From: Pseudomonas entomophila
GTDB lineage: Bacteria > Pseudomonadota > Gammaproteobacteria > Pseudomonadales > Pseudomonadaceae
Assembly (NCBI RefSeq): GCF_029193575.1
Contig: NZ_JARGCS010000040.1
Span: 1-64,000 of the forward strand
Length of the DNA stretch: 64,000 nt
Reading direction: 5' to 3'
Shown: one piece after another, positions 41,800 through 49,934 of the stretch
Numbering within the stretch: the first letter of the stretch is position 1
Layout of the letters: each line of letters opens with the position of its first letter
The notes under the pieces: model-generated
Seen by the model: the letters and a program-made list of their open reading frames with translations, nothing else
What the model was told of the DNA's origin: nothing
Database searches by the model: none
Translations under genes and position numbers: made by a program

Positions 41800-42741
41800 A
41801 TGCCCCATTACCTCGACGACGCCCAGCGCGAAGACGTGCTGCGCCTGCAGCGCACCTTCACCGGGCGCAGCGAATGGCCGACCTGGCTGCTGTTGGCCCT
41901 GGTCTACAGCGCCTGGTTCGCCCTGCTGCCCCTGAGCCACCTGCTGGGCCCCTGGCCCACCACCGCGCTGCTGATCCCGCTGCTGGTGCTGTGGCTGTCG
42001 TTGCAGCACGAACTGCTGCACGGCCACCCCACCCGCCACGATGGGCTGAACAAGCTGCTGGGCTATGCCCCCTTTGCCATCTGGTACCCCTACACCCTCT
42101 ACCGCGACAGCCACCTGCGCCACCACCGCGACGACGACCTCACCCTGCCGGGCCTGGACCCGGAAAGCCGCTACCTCAGCGCCCAGCACTGGCAACGCAG
42201 CGGTGTCTTGCTGCGGGGCCTGCTATGGCTGGGCAAAACCGTGCCTGGCCGCTTGCTGATCGGCGCGCCGCTGGCGCTGTTCACACTGGCCCGCGAGGAA
42301 CGGGCGCGGCTGGCCCAGGGCCAGCGCCAGGCCTGGCTGATGTGGGTGACCCACGGCGCCTGCGCGGTGCTGCTGCTGGCCATGGTGGCGCGCTTCAGCG
42401 CGTTGTCGGTGGCCCACTACCTGTTCCTGGTCAGCGTGCCGGCGCTGGGCGTGGCGATGCTGCGTTCGTTCTACGAACACCGCCCGCACCCGCGCCCGGA
42501 GCAGCGCACCGTGATCAACGAAGCCCGCGGCCCCTGGTCGTGGCTGTTCCTGCACAACAACCTGCACCTGGTGCACCACGATATCCCGGGCCTGCCCTGG
42601 TATTTCATCCCGCGCATCTACCGCCAGCACCGTGCCCAATGGCTGGCGCGCAGTGGTGGTTTCCTGGTGCGCGGCTATGGCGAGCTGCTGCGCCGCCACA
42701 GCCTGGCGCCCATCGACAGCCCCCGTCACCCCTTCGCCTGA
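41800..42741 (+). CDS. Membrane fatty acid desaturase family protein
   Basis: This 313-residue integral membrane di-iron desaturase has three His boxes: HELLH near residue 69, HLRHH near 105 and HLVHHD near 254, spaced by hydrophobic pairs of helices. It could desaturate a lipid or hydroxylate another hydrophobic substrate, since the family includes both. The start MPHYLDDAQREDVL at 41800 is supported by the motif-bearing promoter upstream. It lies 16 bases before a PhnD-like gene, so the two are likely one operon under the same signal as the receptor at 45274. Confidence 0.85.
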   Translation: MPHYLDDAQREDVLRLQRTFTGRSEWPTWLLLALVYSAWFALLPLSHLLGPWPTTALLIPLLVLWLSLQHELLHGHPTRHDGLNKLLGYAPFAIWYPYTLYRDSHLRHHRDDDLTLPGLDPESRYLSAQHWQRSGVLLRGLLWLGKTVPGRLLIGAPLALFTLAREERARLAQGQRQAWLMWVTHGACAVLLLAMVARFSALSVAHYLFLVSVPALGVAMLRSFYEHRPHPRPEQRTVINEARGPWSWLFLHNNLHLVHHDIPGLPWYFIPRIYRQHRAQWLARSGGFLVRGYGELLRRHSLAPIDSPRHPFA

Positions 42742-42757
42742 CCTGGAACCCCACACC

Positions 42758-43549
42758 ATGCCCCAAGGATTCGTCGAGCTGTCCATGTACATCGCCCCGC
42801 CCCGGGTCTGCGAGGCCAGCGAAGCCTGGCTGGCGCGCATCGTCGAGCGCCTGGAGGCCCAGCGCGAGCGCGCGATTGGCTTGGACTTGCCGCAACTGTG
42901 GCGCTCGCCGCGCTTGTTGCTGACCCAGACCTGCGGCTACCCGCTGATGACCCAACTGCGTGGCCAGGTGCGGCTGATCGGCAAGCCCCGCTATGAACTC
43001 CCTCACGCCCAGGCCGGCCAGCATTGCAGCCTGGTGCTGGCGCGCGTGGACGACCCGCGCCCGTCGCTGGCGGCGTTCTTTGGCAGCCACGGCCTGGTCA
43101 ACAGCCCCGACTCCAACTCCGGGATGAACCTGTTCCGCCACCTGCTGGCGCCGTGGCAGCGCGAGGGCCGCTTCTTCCGCGAGGTGACCTTCACCGGGGG
43201 CCACCGTGACAGCCTGCGTGCCCTGCGCGAAGGCCGTGGCGACCTGGCGGCGATCGACAGCGTGACCTACGACTACCTGGCGCGCGACCACAGCACCGAG
43301 GTCCAGGGCCTGCGCGTGGTGGCCCAGACCGCCAGCAGCCCGAGCCTGCCCTACATCGGTGCCCCTTGGCTGAGCGACGCGCAGGCCGAGGGCATTCGCC
43401 TGGCGATGAACCAGGCCCTGGCCGACCTGCCAGAGGTCGCCGCCACGTTGGCGATCGCCGAAGTGCTGCCGGCCAGTGAGGCCGAATACCAAGTGCTGCT
43501 GGACTACGAGGCCAACGCGGCGCGCCTCGGGCTGCCGGTCCTCGAATAG
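42758..43549 (+). CDS. PhnD-like solute-binding family protein without a signal peptide
   Basis: This 263-residue protein resembles phosphate/phosphonate PhnD-type binding proteins (TQTCGYPLMTQLRGQ, then GLVNSPDSNSGMNLFRHLLA, then GGHRDSLRALREGRGDLAAI). It has no signal peptide: the N terminus MPQGFVELSMYIAPPRV is not hydrophobic enough. It would therefore stay in the cytoplasm as a ligand sensor, or be exported by an unrecognised route. No ABC permease or ATPase lies nearby. It follows the desaturase gene in one likely operon. Confidence 0.72.
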   Translation: MPQGFVELSMYIAPPRVCEASEAWLARIVERLEAQRERAIGLDLPQLWRSPRLLLTQTCGYPLMTQLRGQVRLIGKPRYELPHAQAGQHCSLVLARVDDPRPSLAAFFGSHGLVNSPDSNSGMNLFRHLLAPWQREGRFFREVTFTGGHRDSLRALREGRGDLAAIDSVTYDYLARDHSTEVQGLRVVAQTASSPSLPYIGAPWLSDAQAEGIRLAMNQALADLPEVAATLAIAEVLPASEAEYQVLLDYEANAARLGLPVLE

Positions 43550-43579
43550 CTTAAAAGGAATATAAAAATCACTTTTAAG
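43550..43579 (+). promoter_or_regulatory. AT-rich inverted repeat upstream of the ECF sigma gene
   Basis: CTTAAAAG and CTTTTAAG are perfect 8-bp arms around a 14-base AT-rich centre. They sit in a 115-base gap before the sigma gene. This is a candidate operator or the hairpin of a terminator for the preceding gene. Confidence 0.5.
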
Positions 43580-43663
43580 TATTTTTAATGCATAAGCGAC
43601 CCGTCTAGGATGCGCTCACCGGACCACCGGACATATCTCGTATCCACGCTTTCTGGAGCGCTC

Positions 43664-44170
43664 ATGTCCGGCTTCGAAAATTCTCATGGCGAATACGTCG
43701 GCAGCCTGTTCCGCAGCCATTACCCGTGGCTGTGCGCGCGCCTGCGCCGACATGTGGGCGACGGCGCGGCCGAGGACATCGCCGCCGACACCTTCGTGCA
43801 GTTGCTCAGCACCCCCAGCGTGGAACCGATCCGCCAGCCGCGCGCGTTGCTGACCACCATTGCCCAACGCCTGATGTACCAGCTGTGGCGCCGTCGCGAC
43901 CTGGAGCGCGGCTACCTCGATGCCCTGCAGCACGAAGAGGAGCGCTTGGCGCCCTCGTCGGAGGCCCTGGCGCAGATGCTCGAGGCGCTGCAGGCCATCG
44001 ATGTGCTGCTCGATGGCCTGCCGGCCAAGGTCAAGGCGACCTTCCTGCTGTCGCAGCTCAACGGCCTGACCTACCCGCAGATCGCCGAGGAGCTGGGCAT
44101 CTCCCAGCGCTCGGTGAGCGACTACATGGCCAAGGCCTTCACCCGCTGCCTCAAGCTTTCCCTGGACTGA
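43664..44170 (+). CDS. ECF sigma factor, FecI type
   Basis: This 168-residue ECF sigma factor has region 2 with AEDIAADTFVQLL and region 4 with GLTYPQIAEELGISQRSVSDYMAKA. It is followed 1 base later by a FecR-like gene and then an STN-containing TonB receptor, the standard cell-surface signalling arrangement. It should direct transcription of the receptor operon once the FecR protein signals. The repeated motif at 41722 and 45173 is its best candidate promoter. The ATG at 43664 follows TGGAGCG. Confidence 0.9.
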   Translation: MSGFENSHGEYVGSLFRSHYPWLCARLRRHVGDGAAEDIAADTFVQLLSTPSVEPIRQPRALLTTIAQRLMYQLWRRRDLERGYLDALQHEEERLAPSSEALAQMLEALQAIDVLLDGLPAKVKATFLLSQLNGLTYPQIAEELGISQRSVSDYMAKAFTRCLKLSLD

Positions 44171-44171
44171 C

Positions 44172-45128
44172 ATGCACGACGCCGACGAACAGCAACGCCT
44201 GATCGAGCAGGCCAGCGCGTGGCTGGTGCTGCTGCGCTCGGGCCAGGCCAGTGCCGACGACCACCAGGCGTTCCAGGCCTGGCGTGGCGAAGACCCGCGC
44301 CACGAGCAACTGTGCCGGCGCCTGGAAATCACCCTCGGGGTGTTTCAGGTGCCGCTGGCCCAGGGGGTTGACGGCAAGCTGGTGCAGCGTGCGCTGGAGG
44401 CGCCGTCCGGGCGCCGGCGCTTCCTGCAACGGGCCTTGGTCGGCGCCGGGGTGGCGGTGGGCGTGGGGTTGGGCCTGGGGCACGCGCCGGGGCTGGACCT
44501 GCCGCTGGGCGCCGACCTCAGCACCACGACCGGCGAGCGCCAGAGCATTCGCTTGCCGGACGGCAGCCAACTGTTGCTCAACGCCGAAAGCCAGGCCGAC
44601 GTGCGCTTCGACGACCAGCAGCGACTTCTGCGCTGGCGCGGCGGGGAAGGGCGGTTGGAGGTGGTCGACGACGCCCGGCCATTCGTGGTGCGCACCGAGG
44701 TGGGCAGCATCAGCGCCCAGTCGGCGCGCTGGCTGCTGCGCGAGCGTGGCGGGCAGTGCCGGGTCTGTGCCCTGGCCGGCGTGCTGGAGGTCAGCAGCCT
44801 GGGCGGTGACCGCTTGCAGTTGCGCAAGGGGCAGGCCGTGAGCTTCGACCGTTTGAGCTTCGCGGCGGTGGAGCCATTGCGCGGTGGGGAAGGGGCCTGG
44901 GTCGATGGCCTGCTGGAGGTGCGCGACAGCCCGTTGGCCGAGGTGATCGACGCCCTGCGGCCTTACCGACGCGGGGTGATGCGCCTGGAGCCGGCGGTAG
45001 CGGGGTTGCGGGTGAGTGGGTTGTTCCGGCTGGACCAGAGCGACCTGGTGCTGGAGGCGCTGGCGCGGACGTTGCCGATTCGGGTGAGCCGGCGCAGTGA
45101 GTATTGGGTGAGTATTTCGGCGGTTTGA
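44172..45128 (+). CDS. FecR-family sigma regulator
   Basis: This 318-residue FecR-type regulator has an N-terminal DUF4880 helical region (QASAWLVLLRSGQASADDHQ), one membrane helix near 85-105 (LVGAGVAVGVGLGLGHAPG) and a periplasmic FecR domain with LPDGSQLLLNAESQADVRF. It controls the activity of the sigma factor encoded just before it and contacts the STN domain of the TonB receptor. The spacing of one base suggests coupled expression. Confidence 0.9.
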   Translation: MHDADEQQRLIEQASAWLVLLRSGQASADDHQAFQAWRGEDPRHEQLCRRLEITLGVFQVPLAQGVDGKLVQRALEAPSGRRRFLQRALVGAGVAVGVGLGLGHAPGLDLPLGADLSTTTGERQSIRLPDGSQLLLNAESQADVRFDDQQRLLRWRGGEGRLEVVDDARPFVVRTEVGSISAQSARWLLRERGGQCRVCALAGVLEVSSLGGDRLQLRKGQAVSFDRLSFAAVEPLRGGEGAWVDGLLEVRDSPLAEVIDALRPYRRGVMRLEPAVAGLRVSGLFRLDQSDLVLEALARTLPIRVSRRSEYWVSISAV

Positions 45129-45172
45129 GGGGGGCGGCCCAAATCCACCTCAAATCCCCCGGTTCTAACGAC

Positions 45173-45198
45173 ATAACCAATCGATCTGCAAGATTTCC
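45173..45198 (+). promoter_or_regulatory. Copy 2 of the shared 26-bp motif, upstream of the TonB receptor
   Basis: The 26 bases are ATAACCAATCGATCTGC followed by AAGATTTCC, one change from the copy at 41722-41747. The similarity fades outside the motif, apart from a shared GCCACAC a little downstream. It lies 75 bases before the receptor start. Confidence 0.75.
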
Positions 45199-45273
45199 CC
45201 CGCCCACGCCACACCCCTGCTGTAAACGCTGCCGAGGGGGGCAGTGTCCTTGGATTCCTTGGGGGGAATCATC

Positions 45274-47919
45274 GTGCGCCGTACCGACAAGAAACACACC
45301 AACACCCGCAACGCCCTGGCCTTCGGCCCGCTGCTCGGCCTGCTGATGGGCGTCGCCCAGGCCGCCGAGCCGGTGCAGGCCTACCACATCCAGGCCGGCC
45401 CGCTCGACGAAGTGCTGCTGAACATCAGCCGCCAGAGCGGCCAGGTCATTTCCTTCACGCCCGAGGTCGAGCGCTTCTCGTCCTCCGCCGTGGACGGCGA
45501 GCTCACCGCCGAGCAGGCCGTCGACGCCGCGCTGCGCGGCACCGGCCTGCAATTGCAGGTCAGCCCGGGCGGTGCCTTCATCGTCAAGGAAGGCACCGCC
45601 GCGCCCGCCGCAGCCGCCAGCCATGCCACGCAAACCGCCGCGCCCGGCGCGCCGACCCTCGACCGGGTGATCGCCCTGGGCACAAGGCGCAGCGATGCCA
45701 CCGCGCTGACCAGCGCCGCGCCGGTGGACGTGATCGACAACCAGGAACTGGTCAAGACCGGCGCCACCACCCTGAACCAGGCGCTGTTCCAACTGCTGCC
45801 TTCGTTCAACTTCCCGCAGAACCAGAGCGCCACCCGCGGCCAGAACCCCAAGGGCGCGTCCTTGCGCGGCCTGTCGCCGGACCAGACCCTGGTGCTGGTC
45901 AACGGCAAGCGCCGCCATGCCTCGGCGGTGGTGAACATCTCCGGCGGGGTGCCATTCATTGGCGCCCAGCCGGTGGACCTGGACATGATCCCGATCAGCG
46001 CCATCGACCACGTCGAGGTGCTGCGCGACGGCGCCTCGGCGCAGTACGGCTCGGACGCGGTGGCCGGGGTGATCAACATCGTGCTCAAGGAGCGCGACAG
46101 CGGCGGGCAGCTCAACACCCAACTGGGCAAGTACGGCCAGGGCGATGGCTTCAGCAAGAACGCCGACGGCTGGTACGGCCTGGGCCTGCCCGGCGATGGC
46201 TTCCTGACCCTGAGCTTCAACGGCGTCAACACCAAGCCCACCGACATCGGCGACAAGTACGTGGCCGACGGCCAGTTGCAGGACCACCGCTGGGGCGGTG
46301 CCAGCCGCGACAAGTTCAACCTGGCGGCCAATGCCGAGGTCGGCCTGAACGACCAGTGGCGGCTGTACAGCTTCGCCACCTACGGTCAGGACAAGTCGAT
46401 CAACAACACCCCGCCATTGCTGCGCGACAACCCCAACAACGTGCTGGCGCTGTACCCCGAGGGCACCATCCCCAAGTACCGCTACCGCTATGAGGATGCC
46501 GCACTGACGGTCGGCTCGCGCTTCGAGGACGAGCGCATCGGCCGCCTGGACTTCAGCGCCACCTATGGGCGCGACGAACACGACGAAGTGGCCTTCGACA
46601 CCCTCAACCCCAGCTATGGCGTGCGCAGCCCGACCAAGTTCGACATCGCCACGCTGGTCAACACCCAGACCAACCTGGCCATCGACTATGCCCGCGACGT
46701 GCCGGTGGGGTGGTCGAACCACCCGCTGACCGTGTCGGCGGGCGTGGCCTACCGCCGCGAGCAGTACCAATTGCAGGCCGGCGACTTCGACTCGTATTCC
46801 TTTGGCGGCATCGACGGCGTGCAGGTCGGTGGGGTGCAGGCCTCGGGCCTGACCCCGGACGACGCCGGCACCTACAAGCGCGAGGTTGGCGGGGTGTACT
46901 TCGGCCTGGAAAACCAGCTCACCGACAAGTTCCAGGTGGGCGTGGCCGGGCGCAGCGAGCACTACTCCGACTTCGGCTCGGCCACCACCGGCAAGCTCTC
47001 GGCGCGCTACGAACTGACTCCGCAGGTCGGCCTGCGCGGCACCCTCAACAGCGCCTACCGCGCGCCGACCCTGGGCCAGATCGGCACCTCCTGGACCACC
47101 ACCACCAACGTCGACGTCAATGGCAACCCGGTGCTCACGCGCATCCTGCCGGCCGAGCACCCGGCGGCCCAGGCCCTGGGCGCGCAGTCGCTCAAGCCCG
47201 AGAAGTCCACCAACTACTCCCTGGGCCTGGTGCTGCGCCCGACCGAGCAGGCCTCGCTGACCATCGACGCCTACCAGATCGACATCCGCGACCGCCTGCT
47301 CTACAGCGGCGGCATCTCCGGCCCCGACGCCGAGCGCATCCTCACCGCCGCGGGCTTCGGCCAGTACAGCTGGGCGCAGTTCATGACCAACGCGGCCAAC
47401 ACCCGCACCCGTGGCGTGGACATCGTCGGCAAGTACAACCTGGGCCTGGGGCACTACGGCGACCTGGCGCTGACCGCCGGCTACACCAAGGCGCGCACCA
47501 CCATCGAGAAGATCCACGGCAACCCCAACGGCTTCGACGTGCTCACCCGCGAGGCCCAGGGCTTTCTCGAACACGGCTACCCGGAAGACAAGCTGATCCT
47601 CGGCGCCACCCATGCCTACGGCCCGTGGACCGTCAGCCTGACCCAGACCCGCTACGGCGAGTACCGCAAGTACGCGGCCTCGGCGGCCAATGCCCAGTAC
47701 GACCAGACCTTCTCGGCGCAGTGGATCACCGACCTGGACGTGAACTACGCGTTCACCAAGCAACTGCGTGTGTCGGTGGGCGCCAACAACCTGTTCGACA
47801 GCAAGCCGGATGACTTCAACACCCGCCTGCGCCAGACCCCGGGCCAGCAGTACAGCTACCTGTCGCCGGCTGCGCCGGAGGGGGCGTTCTACTACACCCG
47901 GCTGAGCTACGACTTCTAA
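45274..47919 (+). CDS. TonB-dependent outer membrane receptor with STN signalling domain
   Basis: This product is about 881 residues: signal peptide ending near GVAQAAEPV, STN domain (AGPLDEVLLNISRQSGQVIS) at about 32-100, plug domain near 130-260 (NGKRRHASAVVNISGG, RDGASAQYGSDAVAGVIN), and a beta-barrel ending in an aromatic YDF. I chose GTG 45274, which has a strong GGGGGGA ribosome site, over GTG 45244. The STN domain fits control through the sigma/FecR pair upstream. The ligand is unknown; no metal-chelate gene is nearby, and the downstream binding proteins suggest an organic betaine or sulfur compound. Confidence 0.88.
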   Translation: MRRTDKKHTNTRNALAFGPLLGLLMGVAQAAEPVQAYHIQAGPLDEVLLNISRQSGQVISFTPEVERFSSSAVDGELTAEQAVDAALRGTGLQLQVSPGGAFIVKEGTAAPAAAASHATQTAAPGAPTLDRVIALGTRRSDATALTSAAPVDVIDNQELVKTGATTLNQALFQLLPSFNFPQNQSATRGQNPKGASLRGLSPDQTLVLVNGKRRHASAVVNISGGVPFIGAQPVDLDMIPISAIDHVEVLRDGASAQYGSDAVAGVINIVLKERDSGGQLNTQLGKYGQGDGFSKNADGWYGLGLPGDGFLTLSFNGVNTKPTDIGDKYVADGQLQDHRWGGASRDKFNLAANAEVGLNDQWRLYSFATYGQDKSINNTPPLLRDNPNNVLALYPEGTIPKYRYRYEDAALTVGSRFEDERIGRLDFSATYGRDEHDEVAFDTLNPSYGVRSPTKFDIATLVNTQTNLAIDYARDVPVGWSNHPLTVSAGVAYRREQYQLQAGDFDSYSFGGIDGVQVGGVQASGLTPDDAGTYKREVGGVYFGLENQLTDKFQVGVAGRSEHYSDFGSATTGKLSARYELTPQVGLRGTLNSAYRAPTLGQIGTSWTTTTNVDVNGNPVLTRILPAEHPAAQALGAQSLKPEKSTNYSLGLVLRPTEQASLTIDAYQIDIRDRLLYSGGISGPDAERILTAAGFGQYSWAQFMTNAANTRTRGVDIVGKYNLGLGHYGDLALTAGYTKARTTIEKIHGNPNGFDVLTREAQGFLEHGYPEDKLILGATHAYGPWTVSLTQTRYGEYRKYAASAANAQYDQTFSAQWITDLDVNYAFTKQLRVSVGANNLFDSKPDDFNTRLRQTPGQQYSYLSPAAPEGAFYYTRLSYDF

Positions 47920-47929
47920 GAGGCCCTTC

Positions 47930-48946
47930 ATGATCGCATTCAACAAACTGCTGGGCGGCGCCGTGCTCGCCCTCGGCCTGCTCGGCCAACCGGCGATGGC
48001 CGCCGACAAGGCCGCGCCGATCCACTTCGGTGACATCACCTGGGAAAGCGGCAGCCTGATCACCGAGATCCTGCGCAGCATCGTCGAGCAGGGCTACGGC
48101 TACCCCACCGACACCCTGCCGGGCAGCACGGTCAGCCTGGAAGCGGCGCTGGCCAAGGACGACATCCAGGTCATCGGCGAGGAGTGGGCCGGGCGCAGCC
48201 CGTTCTGGGTCAAGGCCGAGGCCGAGGGCAAGGTGTTCGGCCTGGGCGACACGGTCAAGGGCGCCACCGAGGGCTGGTGGGTGCCGGAGTACGTGATCAA
48301 GGGCGACCCCGAGCGCGGTATCGCGCCGCTGGCGCCGGAGCTGAAATCGGTGGCGGACCTGGCGCGCTACAAGGACGTGTTCCGTGACCCGGAGTCCCCT
48401 GGCCAGGGGCGCTTCCTCAACAGCCCCACCGGTTGGACCTCGGAGATCGTCAACAGCCAGAAGCTCAAGGCCTATGGCCTGACCGACAGCTACGTGAACT
48501 TCCGCACCGGTTCCGGTGCGGCGCTGGATGCCGAGGTCAGCGCGTCGATCCGTCGGGGCAAGCCAGTGCTGTTCTACTACTGGTCGCCGACCCCGCTGCT
48601 GGGCCGCTACAAGCTCGTGCGTCTGGAGGAGCCGCCGTTCGACGCCGAGGCCTGGAAGACCTTGTCCGACCCGAACAACCCCAACCCCAAGGGCTCGCGC
48701 TCGCTGCCGGCGCGCCTGGCGATCGGCGTTTCGGCGCCATTCCACGCGCGCTACCCGGAGCTGGTGGCGTTCTTCGAGAAGGTCGACCTGCCGCTGGAGC
48801 TGCTCAACCAGACCCTCGCCCACATGGCCGAGAAGCGCCTGGAACCCCGCGCCGTGGCGCAGGCCTTCCTGCGTGAACAGCCGCAGGTGTGGAGTGCCTG
48901 GGTGCCGGCTGAAGTGGCCAGCAAGGTCAGTGGGAGCCTGAAATGA
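47930..48946 (+). CDS. Glycine betaine/proline-type periplasmic binding protein (orphan)
   Basis: This 338-residue OpuAC/ProX-type binding protein has a signal peptide ending near GQPAMAADK. IHFGDITWESGSLITEILRS and the aromatic-rich EGWWVPEYVIKG recall the Trp-cage that binds trimethylammonium groups in this family. No ABC permease or ATPase is found in the window. It lies 10 bases after the receptor gene and overlaps the next binding-protein gene by 4 bases. A quaternary-amine ligand is inferred. Confidence 0.85.
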   Translation: MIAFNKLLGGAVLALGLLGQPAMAADKAAPIHFGDITWESGSLITEILRSIVEQGYGYPTDTLPGSTVSLEAALAKDDIQVIGEEWAGRSPFWVKAEAEGKVFGLGDTVKGATEGWWVPEYVIKGDPERGIAPLAPELKSVADLARYKDVFRDPESPGQGRFLNSPTGWTSEIVNSQKLKAYGLTDSYVNFRTGSGAALDAEVSASIRRGKPVLFYYWSPTPLLGRYKLVRLEEPPFDAEAWKTLSDPNNPNPKGSRSLPARLAIGVSAPFHARYPELVAFFEKVDLPLELLNQTLAHMAEKRLEPRAVAQAFLREQPQVWSAWVPAEVASKVSGSLK

Positions 48947-49869
48947 TTGGACGTTTCTTGATCGCGTTGGGCCTGGGCGTGGCCAGCGCCCTGGCCCAGG
49001 CGGCCGACCCGCAGGTGCTGCGCATCGGCTACCAGAAAAGCTCGGTGAACATGGTGCTGGCCCGTGAGCACCAACTGCTGCAAAAAGCACTGCCCAACAC
49101 CCAGGTGCAGTGGATCGAGTTCCCCGGCGGCCCGCAGTTGATCGAGGCGCTCAACGGCGGCAGCCTGGACGTGGGCAATATCGGCGACATCCCGCCGATC
49201 TTCGCCCAGGCCGCCGGTATCGACCTGCGCTACATCGGCATCGAGCCGAGCGACGGGCGCAGCGAGGCGATCATCGTGCCGCGCGACAGCCCGGTGCGCC
49301 AGCTCAGCGACCTCAAGGGCAAGCGCGTGGCCTTCCAGAAGGGCTCCAGTGCCCACAGCCTGTTGCTCAAGAGCCTGATCAAGGCGGGCATGCAGTTGAG
49401 CGACGTGCAGCCGGTGTTCCTGCCGGCGGCCGACGCGCGCCCGGCCTTCGAGCAGGGCAAGCTCGACGCTTGGGTGATCTGGGACCCTTACTACGCCGCC
49501 GCGCTGCTCGACGGCAGCGCCCGGCTGCTCAGCGATGGTCGCGATGTGCACCCCAGCGGCACCTACTACATCGCCAGCCGCGCCTTCACCGAGCAGCACG
49601 GCAGCGCCATCGCCGCGGTGCTCGAAGCCCTGCGCCAGGCGCAGCGCATTTCGGTGGAGCAGCCCGAGGCGAGCATCGACAGCATGACCCGTGTGCTGGG
49701 GCTCAAGCGCGAGGTGGTCGAGCGCTTCTTCGCCCACCGCTACAACGCACCGATCCGCCCGCTGGACGACGCCGCCATCGACACCCAGCAACGCATCGCC
49801 GACCTGTTCTTCGCCAACCGCCTGATCCCGCGCGCGGTGACGGTGGGCGAGATCGTTTATCGGCCCTGA
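48943..49869 (+). CDS. Sulfonate/nitrate-type periplasmic binding protein (SsuA/TauA-like, orphan)
   Basis: This 308-residue SsuA-like protein has a signal peptide ending near LAQAADPQ. The family stretches LRIGYQKSS, GGPQLIEALNGGSLDVG and VAFQKGSSAHSLL are clear. It is expected to bind an alkanesulfonate or related sulfur compound. Its ATG overlaps the stop of the betaine-type binding protein (ATGA), so the two are made together. No permease or ATPase is present in the window, which is unusual. Confidence 0.87.
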   Translation: MIGRFLIALGLGVASALAQAADPQVLRIGYQKSSVNMVLAREHQLLQKALPNTQVQWIEFPGGPQLIEALNGGSLDVGNIGDIPPIFAQAAGIDLRYIGIEPSDGRSEAIIVPRDSPVRQLSDLKGKRVAFQKGSSAHSLLLKSLIKAGMQLSDVQPVFLPAADARPAFEQGKLDAWVIWDPYYAAALLDGSARLLSDGRDVHPSGTYYIASRAFTEQHGSAIAAVLEALRQAQRISVEQPEASIDSMTRVLGLKREVVERFFAHRYNAPIRPLDDAAIDTQQRIADLFFANRLIPRAVTVGEIVYRP

Positions 49870-49879
49870 GCCGAGGTGT

Positions 49880-49911
49880 CCCCATCGCGGGTTCGCCCCG
49901 CGATGAGGTCG
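49880..49911. repeat. REP element inside the receptor operon
   Basis: CATCGCGGGTTCGCCCCGCG followed by ATGAGGTCG is a REP copy in the 65-base gap between the SsuA-like and OCD-like genes. Confidence 0.75.
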
Positions 49912-49934
49912 TGACAGACAAACGAGGTTCACCC

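Noticed and set aside
45244..45273. GTG 45244 as the receptor start
   Set aside because: GTG 45274 has a much better ribosome site and leaves a normal signal peptide with Arg-Arg and Lys residues in front.
44791..48081. Open frame of 1096 codons on the minus strand
   Set aside because: It is antisense to the FecR, TonB receptor and binding-protein genes. Its composition is the His/Gly/Val/Ala-rich pattern of high-GC shadow frames, and no domain is recognisable.
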